Shown here one piece after another: positions 13,325 through 25,600 of a stretch of 64,000 nucleotides of DNA. The notes below the pieces were generated by a model that was not told where the DNA came from, searched no databases, and was given only the letters and a program-made list of their open reading frames with translations. The position numbers were made by a program, and so were the translations under genes. Where the stretch lies: assembly GCA_008711295.1 (NCBI GenBank), contig VUYV01000101.1, forward strand, positions 1,297,712 to 1,361,711, in the 5' to 3' direction. Each line of letters opens with the position of its first letter. The first letter of the stretch is position 1. Source of the stretch: Anarhynchus alexandrinus. Taxonomy: Eukaryota > Chordata > Aves > Charadriiformes > Charadriidae.

Positions 13325-13445
13325 AGACTTGAAGGAGAAAATGTGAAGTCAAAGTCTAAAAAAAGCCAAAAAGGCCAAGTGTTTGTGACTCACAAAAGCC
13401 AAAAGGTGATTGCAAGATCAGACGTCACGGGATTTTATTATCCAG
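13325..13445 (+). CDS. VWA3B: VWA3B exon: start of the DUF4537 domain
   Basis: A 121-nt exon from a TTACAG acceptor to the donor CCAG|gtatat, phase 0 to phase 1. It begins with a basic linker (RLEGENVKSKSKKSQKG) and runs into HKSQKVIARSDVTGFYYPG. The pattern xVIARSxxxGFYxPGxV is what I recognise as the opening strands of DUF4537, a domain shared by VWA3B and C11orf16-type proteins whose fold looks like tandem small beta-barrels. The partial Gly codon completes exactly with the next exon. Confidence 0.78.
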
Positions 13446-14264
13446 GTATATATTTTTGTCCACATTTCAAATATACTTTAGTTTATTAATAGTGATAAAG
13501 CATTAGTTTTGGTCATAATTAGCTACTTCTGCCTTAATCAGATTTAATAGTACATGTGCATATTCATGAAAAATGAATATATCTCTTTTGTGTGAAAATA
13601 TATATGTATTTATAAAAGATACATGTTTTGTAAAGTGAGAAAGCAGTGATACATTTATATAATTGTATGGAAGGAAATCCTTTTAAGTAACTGAGTATCT
13701 GAGAGTATCAATCTATCCCTCTTTGATGTCTCCCTTGAGCGTTTCTGTTGCGTGTTTGGCAAAAGCTGAGCTTTTGCATGTGTTCAAAGAATTCACTAAA
13801 TGCTTCTGCCTTTTTGTTGAGTTTTGAGCCTGAATGATTAGTAGGTTAAAATTGTGTTCTTCTGTTTCATAAAAAAAAAAATAGTGTGTGTGTGTGTGTT
13901 TGTGTTACCTTTACTTGTTTGGGTTTTTTTAAATTACATATTTTTAACTGTGGTAATAGTTTCATTATACCAACAATCATCCACGTGATCAGTGTACAAA
14001 TTTTAGAGCTGGGCTTGAAAATGGTTCTTCATTTTATTTTTATGGCATTATTAAGAACGGTTACTAAGACTGTGGGGTTTTTAGGTGCAAATTTCTGTAT
14101 TGCCCTAGCACAGCTTGCCCTAGCTAAATAAAAATGAAGAATGTATGTCACAGACACGTTTGACCTCAGTGATGTGTGACAGCCTATAGGATTTAAAAAA
14201 GAAAAAAAATTCCACAAGGGGTAAAATAAAAATCACTTGAGTATTTTATTATGTTGTTTTTTAG
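13446..14264 (+). other. intron with (GT)n
   Basis: A 0.8-kb intron with a short GT microsatellite at 13884-13899. Otherwise AT-rich and featureless. Confidence 0.6.
13884..13899. repeat. (GT)n microsatellite
   Basis: Eight uninterrupted GT dinucleotides following an A-run. Confidence 0.85.
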
Positions 14265-14389
14265 GAACTGTGATAAAAAATATAAGTTCTACCTGTGTAC
14301 TTGTTGACTTCAGCAATGGGGAGACCTGGATTGTACCTGTGAAGTTTGCTATACCTGTGGGAGGTGCTATGCCATGCCCATATCTGCAG
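14265..14389 (+). CDS. VWA3B: VWA3B exon: DUF4537 core
   Basis: A 125-nt exon, phase 1 to phase 0, with acceptor TTTTTTAG and donor CTGCAG|gtgaaa. It encodes TVIKNISSTCVLVDFSNGET, then WIVPVKFAIPVGGAMPCPYLQ. The alternation of short beta strands and turns, and the PVGGAMPCPxLQ motif, are the most characteristic part of this DUF4537 region as I know it. The motif leads directly into the VGDYVFAR start of the next exon. The protein is thought to be intracellular. No enzymatic residues are visible, and a binding or scaffolding role is only inference. Confidence 0.8.
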
Positions 14390-15521
14390 GTGAAAAATAT
14401 TTTTTTTTCTGACAGCAAATATTAATTTTAAATTTTGTTCATTTAGTCACACATGGAATAAAGAATAGATTTTTTTAATCCTTTAAATACATTTATTTAT
14501 TTTAAAGAAGAGTTTTTAGTGATAGTAATATCATGCTGTATTCAACATGTTATTTTTCATTTGTTTGTAGCTTGTTTTCATTGTAATCCTATTCCTTTGT
14601 TTATTAGAAGTCTGTATTATTTTCTTTATAAAACGTGAATATTTGGCTACCTATAGAAGAAAGGTGAGCTATTTACCAGCAGAATGATTGTTTCCTAGCA
14701 CAAAGATTCCGAATCAAGGAGAACCTTTTATACACAATGAGATGTACAGCAGGTTATAGCCATTTGTTTTTCACAGCATATTTTAAATCCAGCATATAAA
14801 CTTATACTAAGGCAAATAACAGTAATGAAAAAAAATTAATTCTTATTCCATTTCTGCTTTTATTTAAAATTTATCAGCTGACTATCTATAGTCACAGTTG
14901 TTTTTTCAGCTGATTCTTATGTTGCACACAAGAGTGATGATGGGTACAGAAATGGTACAGAAAGGATACAGCTGTTTTGAATAACTGTTTTGTTACACTT
15001 AAAACTAGAGATGTCCCTTTTTTTCCCTTTGAAATGATGGCAAATCATGATCAGATAGTTCCCGATATTCTGAAAGGTAGCATCCAATTCTAGAGATCTC
15101 CAGAATTTGATAGAAAATTGTGACTTCCGTGTCAATTTTAAAAATGATGTTGTATAAGTCAGTTACATATTGAATTCTCTAAAATTCCCAAGGTTGGTAA
15201 AAAAACTTACTAAAAACATATACATTTGCACAAAGTCCAAGGGAATGAAGATTTGTAAGAGTTTCCTCATCCAGTTCAAATTGTGAGTTGAGCCAGAATG
15301 CAGTAGAAATTGTGAGTTGAGCCAGAATGCAGTAGAAATTGTGAGTTATTGGTACGTACAAGGACCAGATTCTTCTTCTTTTCTTTTAAAGATCTATATT
15401 AAAGCATGGGAACATGTTAGAATGGTGATTCATGTAAAAATATCTTCATATTTATCTTTTATGTCTTGTAAAACTTACAAGTTACACGGTTCTTGCAAAC
15501 CGATGCTTTCCTGGTGTGTAG
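14390..15521 (+). other. intron with 29-bp tandem duplication
   Basis: A 1.1-kb AT-rich intron. The one notable item is the perfect tandem repeat at 15278-15347 listed separately, about 175 nt before the next exon. Confidence 0.6.
15278..15347. repeat. 29-bp tandem repeat, about 2.4 copies
   Basis: The unit beginning AAATTGTGAGTTGAGCC occurs at 15278-15306 and 15307-15335 without a mismatch, and the first 12 bases start a third copy. Perfect identity suggests a recent slippage or duplication event, possibly length-variable between individuals. Confidence 0.9.
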
Positions 15522-15659
15522 GTTGGAGACTATGTGTTTGCCAGAGCTGGGACACAGACAGGAAATGAATATTATGCGCCTGCCATTGTCATAGCAACAC
15601 CAAAGAGGGTGGAAGCAGGTGATAAAGTCTACACAGTTCTGATGTTCAACAACAGAAAA
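15522..15659 (+). CDS. VWA3B: VWA3B exon: DUF4537 second half
   Basis: A 138-nt exon, 46 codons, phase 0 at both ends, with donor AGAAAA|gtaagt. It encodes VGDYVFARAGTQTGNEYY, then APAIVIATPKRVEAGDKVYT and VLMFNNRK. The VGDYVFAR motif followed by YxPAIVIA and YTVLxFNNR repeats the strand pattern of the first half, consistent with two successive small-barrel units that read or cap a ligand. The acceptor lies in a TTTCCTGGTGTGTAG tract. Confidence 0.8.
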
Positions 15660-16204
15660 GTAAGTAAACCTAGAAGATGATACCAATTTGGCAATGGCAT
15701 TACCATTGTTCTGTTTCTGATGAAGCAGATATAATTTCCCAGGCTGATGAGCTCACTGTCCCAATCCCTATCTCCAGCTACCCAAAGTAAATCAGGTATC
15801 AGGGCTCAATGAAAACCTCATGTAGCAGATATGACCAAATAAATTCTGTAGGATAATTTATTCTTAAATCATACTCTTTTCTTTCCTCTATAATCCATTT
15901 GGTGGCTTTCATAAGCTCCATGCTGCTTAAAATGAGAAACATAGGGGGTTTTATCACAGTCAGTATAGTCTTCAGTTCATTTCATTATGTTTGTTTGTTT
16001 GTTTGTTTGTAAGTCATTACGATAATTTAACTGCATTTTTCATAGTGCATATTAAGAAAATGTACTTTGCACTTAAAATTTTATTGTCGTTACTTAGAGG
16101 CTGATTACAGTTATATTGAAAAGGTTGACTTTTTCTACATATGTATCTTCATTGTTTCTGAGATTTAGATTTAAATTAGATTAATGTTGATTGTGTTATT
16201 GCAG
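15660..16204 (+). other. intron with (GTTT)n
   Basis: A 0.5-kb intron containing a GTTT microsatellite at 15989-16010. Nothing else of note. Confidence 0.6.
15989..16010. repeat. (GTTT)n microsatellite
   Basis: Five tandem GTTT units. Confidence 0.85.
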
Positions 16205-16302
16205 GAACAATGTGTAAGAAGTGAGCTTATTAAAATCAGCCAAACGAAGTATACCTTTTCCTGTAGGTACATAAGAATGGTGCAGATGGTGGATTATATG
16301 AC
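16205..16302 (+). CDS. VWA3B: VWA3B exon: end of DUF4537
   Basis: A 98-nt exon, phase 0 to phase 2, with acceptor TTATTGCAG and donor ATGAC|gtgagt. It encodes EQCVRSELIKISQTKYTFSC followed by RYIRMVQMVDYMT. The ELIKIS...KY.FSC..I pattern closes the domain. The split Thr codon (AC|C) is completed by the first base of the exon at 20686, which confirms the order. Confidence 0.78.
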
Positions 16303-19300
16303 GTGAGTATGCTTGAACCTAAAAATATAATAGTTATTTTATGTGAATCCTAAATTTTGCACTATGCTGTCAGATTTTGATATATAGTACTCTAGTTGTT
16401 GTGAACTGGCTTGCTCTACACATGCAACCAGGTGATTTGACCCACAAGCGTGTCAATCAGAAAAGCATTAACAGTCTTCGCTACCATTTTATTATCTGGC
16501 AATTTATTGCCCTATTTTCAGTTTGGAAACATTGGTGGGATGTGATAGTTTGAAGCTTAGCCCCAGGAAGCTGTTAGAGGATTGCTGAAAGGTGGGATGG
16601 AGTTTGTACTTGCTATAGACCTTATTTTTCTTTTAAGATATTTATTGTGATAAAAAGCTATGTATTAAATTGCAAGTTGTTTCTAAGATACTGAATCTTC
16701 TACTGGGCTTAAATCTGGGCAATGATGGGGAGAGAGCTTGTAGGATGGATATGAGCCCCTACTTAAGTTCTGCAGAACTTATGTACAACATGGGTAACAT
16801 TTTTCTGGTGTGAAGTGTGTGCTGAATGTGCAGTGGTTCCAAGTGATTGTGGATTACTTTTTCATCTTGTATTAAGTTCTAATAGCATTGGATTGTGATA
16901 ACCTTCAGAGCCAACAATCTCTGACGGCTAGCACCAATAGATCTTAGGAAGTAGAATAAGATCGGAACAATCATCTAGTGATATTTCTCCAGAATACATT
17001 CCCAACCTCCAGCAATTTGTGATTTAAGGATTTTCTGAAGCAGAATTGGAGTCTCTATATTAAACAGCCGTGATGGATTTTTCTTCCACAAATTTGTGCA
17101 ATTACTTTTTTGAAGCACGTAAATCTTTATCATCCATAGCCTCTTCCCAGAAGGAGCTGTACAGTTTCATGTTTTATGTGAGAAAACATATACTTCTGAT
17201 TTGAATCTTCCATCTGCCTTGACATCGCATAGGGATTCTAGACTGAAGGGTTTCCTCTTCCATGTATGTCAACATAGTATGGACATTGCTGCCAAAGAAT
17301 TGTATAATCTCTGTCATGGGAGATTTCTTCTCAAGAGGTTGCATGAACAGGACAAGGGCAATTTTAGAAGTTCTTCATTTTTATTGAAATGTTCTGAAGA
17401 TTATATCTAAAAATTATGGGTGTAGGTACCAGTTGTGGGCTGATCTATGAGATCCATCATCTGAGAATGATGGAACAAAAACCCAAACCTGATTCAAGCC
17501 CTGTTTCCCACAAATTTTCTAGTAGTGATTCCAGCACAGTTTGAAACTCACTCTTCTGCCAGTTTGCAGCCACAGCACATAAACAAATGGATACTCCCAC
17601 TTAACTGAGCAGAGTTCCAAGTCTGGAAATACATCAATGCCTTTTCCCAGGCCAGATCACATACATGAAAGTAGTTTCTTTTCACTGAAAAGTAAACCTG
17701 AAGACCATGGTTTCCTACTTAATGCATACAACCAGTTGAAAAGAGGCAGGTATATAATTGAGCTGAGTTCCAGCAAAATCAGTGGAAGTCTTTCCCTTCC
17801 ACTGAGTTGGATTGTATTCTAAATGAAGTGCCTTATTAAGAAAACATGTGACTTAAGCAATGAGTGGCTTCTATTCTACATGCTTTGTTTCATGACTGAA
17901 TGCTTTAATATCAAATTTAATATTCATTCTCCAAACAGACTTTATTGGCAAGCTGACTTGCTGTTGTTATGTACAAATGATGAGAAAATTGAGTTATTCA
18001 CTGGCAAACAGAGGAATTCTTTGGAGAACTGACTGAAATGAATGCACTAAATTTTTGCAAACCAGAAATAAATGTACTCATTAGATCTAAATTTTAGATG
18101 AAGTGATATAAAATCTGACAGATCTCTGGGTAAAATAGTATGTGAAATTGCATATTCAAGTCATATTAATTGTGAATTTCTATATAGTGTTTCCAGCTAG
18201 TAAACACTGATTCGGTTATAAATGCACTGGACAGTTTGTATAGCATTAAATTAATGAAATCTAAATAAAATATTCCAAACAATATTGTTGCCACAGCACA
18301 AAATAATGGACTCTCAGTTAAGGCATTCATTTTTTCCCCTTTAAACCAAACCAAGCATGGCCTGGAATAGAGCATAAATTTTGCAAGCATAATGATTGAG
18401 CACACCAGTGTCTTACACTTGTTTGTAAAGTCTGAAGTTTTCACTATGTTGTTCCTGTTTTTTTCTTGCAGCAGTTGTAGATTTTAGAAACAAACCACCG
18501 TATTTGAAACGACAATATTTTTACTACAAAATGTCTCTATTTTTCAGGATAGCACTATTCAGATTGTCCTCATATTACCCCCATTAAAGGAACGTGAGAA
18601 GTGCTTCCACACAATGTTATTTCAAACGTTATTACTTACATCTGATTGCTAGTATTTTAAAGACACTGAGGCCCAGATACACAAAGGGACATCATGGCAT
18701 TCAGAGCAGTATCATCTGTGCATTTGCCAACTCTGAGAGTGGAATTTATATGCTTTGGCTCTGTGGATGTGTATTGAATGTTCAGATTTATAGAACAGAG
18801 TGCAGTGAAATGTGTAAAACAGCTAATAAGAAATGACAGAGAGCTGAGCATCTAAAACTGAGACTCTCTTGACTTAGATACCCACTTCCAGCCCTGAACT
18901 AGCCATATTTGAGCCTTTGGGATTCCCAGGGTCCTCTGTTGGTATAGGATAAACTACTTACACAGTAATTTTTAGCGTATAGGCAACATAGACCTAATCT
19001 CGAGGTACCCAAATGAAGTGTACTGGTGTGCCAATAAAAACCTCGGTGATCACTGCTGATCCACAATATTCCACAATTCTGCTGCCAGAATCACAGCACC
19101 TTCTTTTTCACATTCCCAACTTTATAATCTACTGCAATAGATTTCTCTTCATCTTTTTCCAAATTATGTATCATATCTGGTTCTGCTGAATTTTTAGTCT
19201 CTTTTCCAAGAATTAACAATAGAAACCTGGTCATATAGAGCTTTTATAGTTAAGAGTCTTTTAAGTTTCCTACTTCTTATAGCTCTCTACAATAAATGGT

Positions 19301-20685
19301 TCAAAGCCATTAAACAACTGTGTTTCATTAGTTACATGTTAATCAGTTACTAATATAAGCAATGCTATGGCAGTGCTCCAGCCCAGATTGAGTTGGAGTT
19401 TCCAGTAGAGCTCCTACATTTCAGGGGAAATGGAAGTGTGCTTCTTGCTGAAACTTATTATTTATTCTATTCTAAAATAGATACCTACCTTCCATGTCAT
19501 ACTTCCCAGAGAGGAACAGTGCAGCATATTGCTCATTGGTGCATGCAGATCTAATGAGAACATGCTGACATTGTTGATAGAAACAAAATAGAAGCATGAT
19601 TTATTCAGAAAGGAAACAAAAAGTTTGAATGCAATACGATATTAGAAGCTCAAAAAGATACAATCTTTGTGTTCTAAGTCCTGTAGAAGTAAGGGACTAA
19701 AAAGTAAAAAGGGTAGCCCAGGGTCCACTGTTGACAGGGAGTCCACAGTGCACACAGATGTTGTATTACAGTACCTTGGCTAAATCTTCAGCTCTGGGTT
19801 CTTCAAGATTGTCTTTTGATGTTTATGTGGTGTGTACTAGGAGTCATACTTAATCCACTAATCTTTAGAGGTACTAATATAGCTCTCATCATTTTAACAA
19901 TGGATGCTAACATCTGTTTGGGGTGTTTTCCTACCATCACAGTGGAAAGAAAGAATTATGGCAGAACAAGCAGTCTGCAAATGTAACTAACAAATCCCAT
20001 ATGCAAAGTAAAACACTACATGCTCTGGGTCCACACAATAAAAGACAATTATTGCCCAAATCCTTTTTTGGAGTCATAAGAGGTAGACAGAATTAGGGGC
20101 CAGAGCCAGAAAGGTATTTAGGAGTCTTTATCTTGCTTGATGTCAGTAAAGCTAGGTGCCTAAATGTTTGTTTCAACTTTAGTTACCAAAGCACTTCTGA
20201 TAATTTGGGGCTTCGTGCAGTCAAAGGAGACATCTGTAACTGTGTTTTGCTTCATAACTACTGTATAAATTCTAGAAATCTTAAGAGTGGGCTAGGAATG
20301 GACTGTCTACAAAGGATACTAAGGGTATGAATTCTTGCTGACTCATACTAGAATTGAGATTAGCAGGAATACTATCCAGAATTTTTTAAAGAGGAAAAAA
20401 TTGTATGCAATAGGCTAGCAAGATATACAGTATCTACAGAAATAAGAGAGCGAAACTGAGCATGCTGTGTTTTAGGCTATTCTTTACTTATTTTATAAAT
20501 GAAAGGGAAACTAAATTGTAAGACATTTATAGCCCTGTCGAATGGTCAAGAGTGTGGTAAGTCTTTCTCTTGTTAGTACTGTGAGATGTAGGAAAAGGTG
20601 AAATCTATGTCATATAAAAAGGATTTAAATTAGTATACAGTATGAATGCTTTTAGCTTAGTCAATTTCCTTCTCTGATTTTCTAG
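16303..20685 (+). other. intron
   Basis: A 4.4-kb intron of unique-looking AT-rich sequence. Several ORFs of 60-90 codons occur on both strands, but none has family resemblance or splice sites in phase with the flanking exons. Confidence 0.55.
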
Positions 20686-20927
20686 CCCGGACAGAGAGAC
20701 CAGAAAGCCCTATCCTCACTCATCTGTGGAAGATGAAGGAGGAGAAGAAGCAAAGAAAACTATTGTGAAAGAAGATAGGGGAAAAAAGAAAAAGAAGAGG
20801 AGAGCAGAAGACAAAAGGCATCCCAGGGAGAGAATGTCAGACTCTGATGATGTTTTGTTTGTCTCCAGAAGGGAAGGAAAACAGAGAGAAAGAAATTCAC
20901 TGCCTAGCAATGAAGAAGAATTCGAAG
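20686..20927 (+). CDS. VWA3B: VWA3B exon: Lys/Glu-rich disordered tail
   Basis: A 242-nt exon, phase 2 to phase 1, with acceptor TGATTTTCTAG and donor TTCGAAG|gtaaag. It encodes PDRETRKPYPHSSVEDEGGE followed by EAKKTIVKEDRGKKKKKRRA, a bipartite-looking basic run that could act as a nuclear or nucleic-acid-binding signal. It continues through MSDSDDVLFVSRREGKQRER. Two serine-acidic motifs (SVEDE, SDSDD) look like casein-kinase-2 sites. The composition predicts disorder. Phase agreement with 16205 and 29541 is exact on both sides. Confidence 0.72.
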
Positions 20928-21905
20928 GTAAAGAAGTTGCTCTGGAAAATCATAAATATTAGGGATTAAACAGAACTGATGGGCCTTTAATTTATCCTCA
21001 CACAAGGAACCAGGGTTCTGCATTATCTTTTCTGGTTGTTAGACCAGCCTGCTTTCCCATGTCCTATGTGGTTCTTTCACCTCCTTTGGAAACCATTCTT
21101 CACACTGATCATTCTCAGCACGTATTTCCACAGAAAAGGGAAGAACTGAAGAAAGCATGTTCCAGCATATGCTACCTTAATTTCCCTAACATTTGTAGTA
21201 GCAGTAAAGATGCAGGAACACCAACCTTAGTACCTGCTAGTAAGAAGAGTATATGTTCCAGTCCCTCTACTGTTTGTTACTTATTAGATTAAAGATATGT
21301 CTATATTGCAGGCATTAAATTATTGCATATGGAGCTCAATGCTTCAGAGGTTAAAGTGCTTTCAGTGTCTGAGCTAGCTCATTCAAAGCTGAGATCAGTA
21401 TCTATACTCCCTGTCACTCTGCAGTAGAGACCTGGGCTAGTGTAGGTTTGCCATTACATGCTACAGTCAGCTCTTCATTTTAAATATCCTACCGTCAGTG
21501 GAAAGATAACAGGATTTTTATCCATACCTGCTGGTTGTATCTCCTTGTACTATTTTAAATATGTTCTCAACACCCTTATTAATTATTTACTTCCAGAAGT
21601 AGTGGATTATAGATTCACTCAATCATCATGTTGTCAATCAATCAACTTGATTTGGCTCCTCTGAACTTTCCTTCTATGGTCTCACTCATCTTTTAAAGAT
21701 TGTATGCGAATTCCATTTACATTGCTTGTAATAGGTATTATGGTGCCACTGCATTTTAGGAGTGGTCTGGTCAGAATTATATGAGAACAGAGGTGCTGGG
21801 CTTGTTCTGTAGCTGTATGAGAGTCCACGGCTTCCACAGGTAGCGCTACTTCACTGGAATGCTCAGTTATCCCAGACATCTGAGACGCAGATGCTGAGTA
21901 AATGT

Positions 21906-22672
21906 GAATCACAGAATCACAGAACGGTCAGAGTTGGAAGGGACCTCTGGAGATCATTTAGTCCAACCCCCCCTGCCAGAGCAGGGTCACCTACAGCAGG
22001 TTGCACAGGACAGCGTCCAGGCGGGTTTTGAATGTCTCCAGAGTGGGAGACTCCACAACCTCTCTGGGCAGCCTGTTTCAGTGATTTGCCACCCTCAAAG
22101 TAAAGAAGTTCCTCCTCATGTTAAGATGGAACTTCCTATGTTCAAGTTTGTGCCCGTTACCTCTTGTCCTATCACTGTGCACCACTGGAAAAAGACTGTT
22201 CCCATCCCCCTGGCACCCTCCCTTTAAGTATTTGTAAGCATTAATAAGATCCCCCCTCAATCTTCTTTCCTCCAGACTAAAAAGACCCAAGTCCCTCAGT
22301 CTTTCCTCATGAGAGAGATGCTCCAATCCCCTAATCATCTTTGTAGCCCTCTGCTGGACCCTCTCCAGCAGTTCCCTGTCTTTCTTGAACCAGGGAGCCC
22401 AGAACTGGACACAGTACTCTAGATGCGGCCTCACCAGGGCAGAGTAGAGGGGGAGGATGGCCTCCCTCGACCTGCTGGCCACACTCTTCTTGAGGCACCC
22501 CGGGATGCCATTGGCCTTCTTGGCCACGAGGGCACATTGCTGGCTCATGGTCATCCTGTTGTCCACCAGGAGTCCCAGGTCCCTTTCCAGAGAGCTGCTC
22601 TCCAGGAGGTCAGCCCCCAATCTGTACTGATGCATGGGGTTATTCCTCCCCAGGTGCAGTACCCTACACAAT
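21906..22672 (-). mobile_element. CR1 LINE, 5'-truncated
   Basis: Read on the minus strand, this carries the last part of a CR1 retrotransposon. The 3' octamer tail (ATCACAGAATCACAGAA on + strand) is at 21908 and the truncated 5' side is near 22672. The intact 3' region sits next to a long remnant of the reverse-transcriptase C-terminus. It closely resembles the copy at 47300 over their shared part, so both belong to one subfamily. CR1 elements usually lose their 5' ends on insertion, which fits the 0.77-kb length. Confidence 0.93.
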
Positions 22673-22692
22673 AGTGCTGTTGTGACCAGCAA
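22078..22692 (-). pseudogene. CR1 ORF2 remnant: C-terminal part of reverse transcriptase
   Basis: An open 204-codon fragment on the minus strand. It shows the end of the CR1 polymerase: [32 protein letters not shown], then [20 protein letters not shown] and [16 protein letters not shown]. These lie downstream of the catalytic palm motifs, so the fragment cannot be an active polymerase. Neither the endonuclease domain nor the FADD box is present. The first few residues are non-CR1 flank. The open frame reflects a fairly young copy rather than function. Confidence 0.85.
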
Positions 22693-25600
22693 GTCCTGTT
22701 ACTGATTCCATGGAGGTTGAAGGAAATATTAAATGAGAGCAGTGGCTATCCAGCACTTGAATGCTGCCTAGCTTTACCAAGTAGTTTCATAGTACTCTAT
22801 CAAGACTTCAAGGGGATATGCAGGTCAAACATACTAAAGAGGGTATCCCATCCTTTTCTGATGACATCATGGACATTGAATATTGGGGGGGGTTAGCTTA
22901 AATGTATTTTCATTTACATATCCTTCTGTGTTTTATCAGAAAAGGAAAAATCAGAGAGATGATGATGATGTTGAATAAGACTGTATGGTCATTCTCACAG
23001 GGTTTCATCAGATAACTCTTATCCAATCTCTGTATGTGATTGTGTATTTATCCTCTCTGAGTGTAGATATTTGTCCCATTTTCAAACTATGCTAATGATT
23101 TCATAGCATTTTGTGTATATAATTTTGTAAATCATATCAAATGTGTTATTCGACCCCTGACATACACATCTATTTTAATGATGTTAATACTGGATATAAT
23201 TTTAAAGAGTCAGGAGAGAAAAGAAAACAAATTTGCCTGGCATTGTTTTTTCCTTCTGCCCAAGGTTCAGGTCTAGTATGAACTATTAGTTTACACTTAC
23301 TGCCTGGCAGTCCAATACGTGCTGGGGACCAGGTTTGTGAGGTTCACCTATACAAATTATCACCTACCCTCAGAAGTAGTCATATTTAATTATATTGATA
23401 TGAATAAGTGTTGGATAACATGGGTGAGGTGTTGGAAAGTGCTGCTGTGCTAATGAATTGTTCAGTTAGTCTCTATGGACCAGATATGAAAAATCTTAGG
23501 TATCTAGCAACGCAGTTTCCCTTCAAGGAGTTTTCATAATGCTCAAAGAAGGCTGGATATTCAAGTCAGGAGTCTAAATTGCAAAAGTACTTATGAGCTG
23601 AAACACCCTGTTTTTATCTTCAGACACCTACATAACCCTGAAATCTTGATTGTTGCCCTTCATATGCTGGACACACAAATGTTCATCAGAGTGATCCCTT
23701 ACCTGATTTTCCTAGTAGTTGTTTTCAATACTTCTTGAGTATTTATAACAAAGGCAGATTTTTTTTTTAAATAGAGTCAGCATCTCAGAGCAATGTTCTG
23801 AATACCTGTAAATACCATTAATAGTTAAACCTAATAACTTTGGTAGCTAAATATCTTTTACTGTAACTAGGTTATACTTATTTTTTCAAGATTTCTAAAA
23901 GCAGTCTGTTAAACTGGGAACTGGTTTATCTGAAAGATGCATAAACTTCTCACATATTCTTTTCCTTGTAATAGCTAGTACCTGAATAATTTGGATATCT
24001 TTTACCTTTCAAAAAAGCTCAATAGTCCTGATCTATTTGCCTGAAGTAAAGGCTTCTTCTTCATATTTATACAGAACAGTTTTCCATGAATGTCAGTACG
24101 CGTGTAATGTGTTAAAAGCATTCAATGCCACCAGCAATTCCTACATTTGCTTTCCAAAGTTTTGTCTTGTCACTTCTTATGAAGTCTCCAGATAAATATA
24201 TATTTTTTTTAATAATCTGATTGGGCTGTGTTTTGTAACTACTCCATGTGTTAATCAACACTTCTTCCTACAGTTCTGCTGACTTCAGATGTACAGTCAT
24301 CTGTTATATGAGCAAGTAAGTTCTCCTGACTTGAATAAGCATTGCCCAATATAGAGATGTGTTTTTGTGCTCGCCAAGATAATGTGTATTCAGATATGTG
24401 GCTGATGAAGCCTTGTATTTCCATGAAGACTTATATTTCCACAGAGCTGTGGGTCCTGTATGAATTAATGGAGCATTTTGGAATGTTTGTGGTTTGGTTT
24501 GTACTCATCGAAAATATTCCTGATTGTTAGGAGGAATAAACAACCCATTCCTGTTGTTCCCACTCAGGGAAACAACATTAACAGAAGTGAATAAAGATTA
24601 AGTAATTGTGTTAGTTATTTAGTGTATATTAGCTTCTTATTGTGTTGATGTGTAATTTTGTCTTATTTATTTCAGAACTATTATATTTAACACATTAGTA
24701 TTTTAATGCGTATGCTTGCAGCTCTTACTGTGTTAGTTAGCTCTGTATGTTTATAAGAGAGTGAATGAAGTCCTGACAGATCCCCATTGACTGTTAGTGG
24801 GCTAATGATTCTTTGTCTAGGTAACTTGAATAATACTATTTGATTGAACAAGATCACAAATACTTAACTCCGTCATTGGTTATTGCAATAATTGTTTTTA
24901 CAGATACTTTCAAAAACATGTATTTGTTTCTACAGAAAAATTCTTCTCCCTGTCTTTCTAGTCTTCTCTCTGTTCTGTGATGACTGAAATCAATGTTCGT
25001 TTCACATGATTTCCTTGCTTATTTTCCAAAGTGGTGATCTAGTGAAAAACTAAATCAGAAAACAATTCAGAGTGAAGTACAGGTGTGATACACAGTGATA
25101 GACTGCATTGCCTGATGCATTAGTAAATCATAGGTAACGGAGCCCTCATCTTTTTAATTTTTAATGAGATGTGACTTGAAGCAATTACACTGATAATTAC
25201 TGTAACTACCAATATGGGATAGGTGGGAGACCTTTGAAAATGATCGTTTTCCATCCTTTTCTGTGGCAAATCTAGTTCCTCTGAATTGGGTTCAAGAGTG
25301 TAACAGCTGTGGCACCTGGCAGTCTAGAGGATTGGCTGGATTTCTCACAGTAGGATTTCACATTTTTAGCACCCACTTGTTTTCCAGTCTCATTTTCTAG
25401 TTAGTTCATTCAGCGTTTGGAGAAGGCTATCATAATAAAGCAGTGTTCCCATCTGTTGGTCATGTCTTGTTTAATAAGCAGTTGATGTCAATTCAGCTAT
25501 GCTTGCATCTGTTACTTACTGCAGCTGTGTGTTGTTAAGGGCTCCCCAACAGCCTCCAGATTTAGCTTTTGTTTTTCTGTTGATAGCATGTTACAACTTG

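Noticed and set aside
20716..20910. Minus-strand ORF rich in Ser and Phe
   Set aside because: Shadow of the Lys/Glu-rich VWA3B exon on the other strand.
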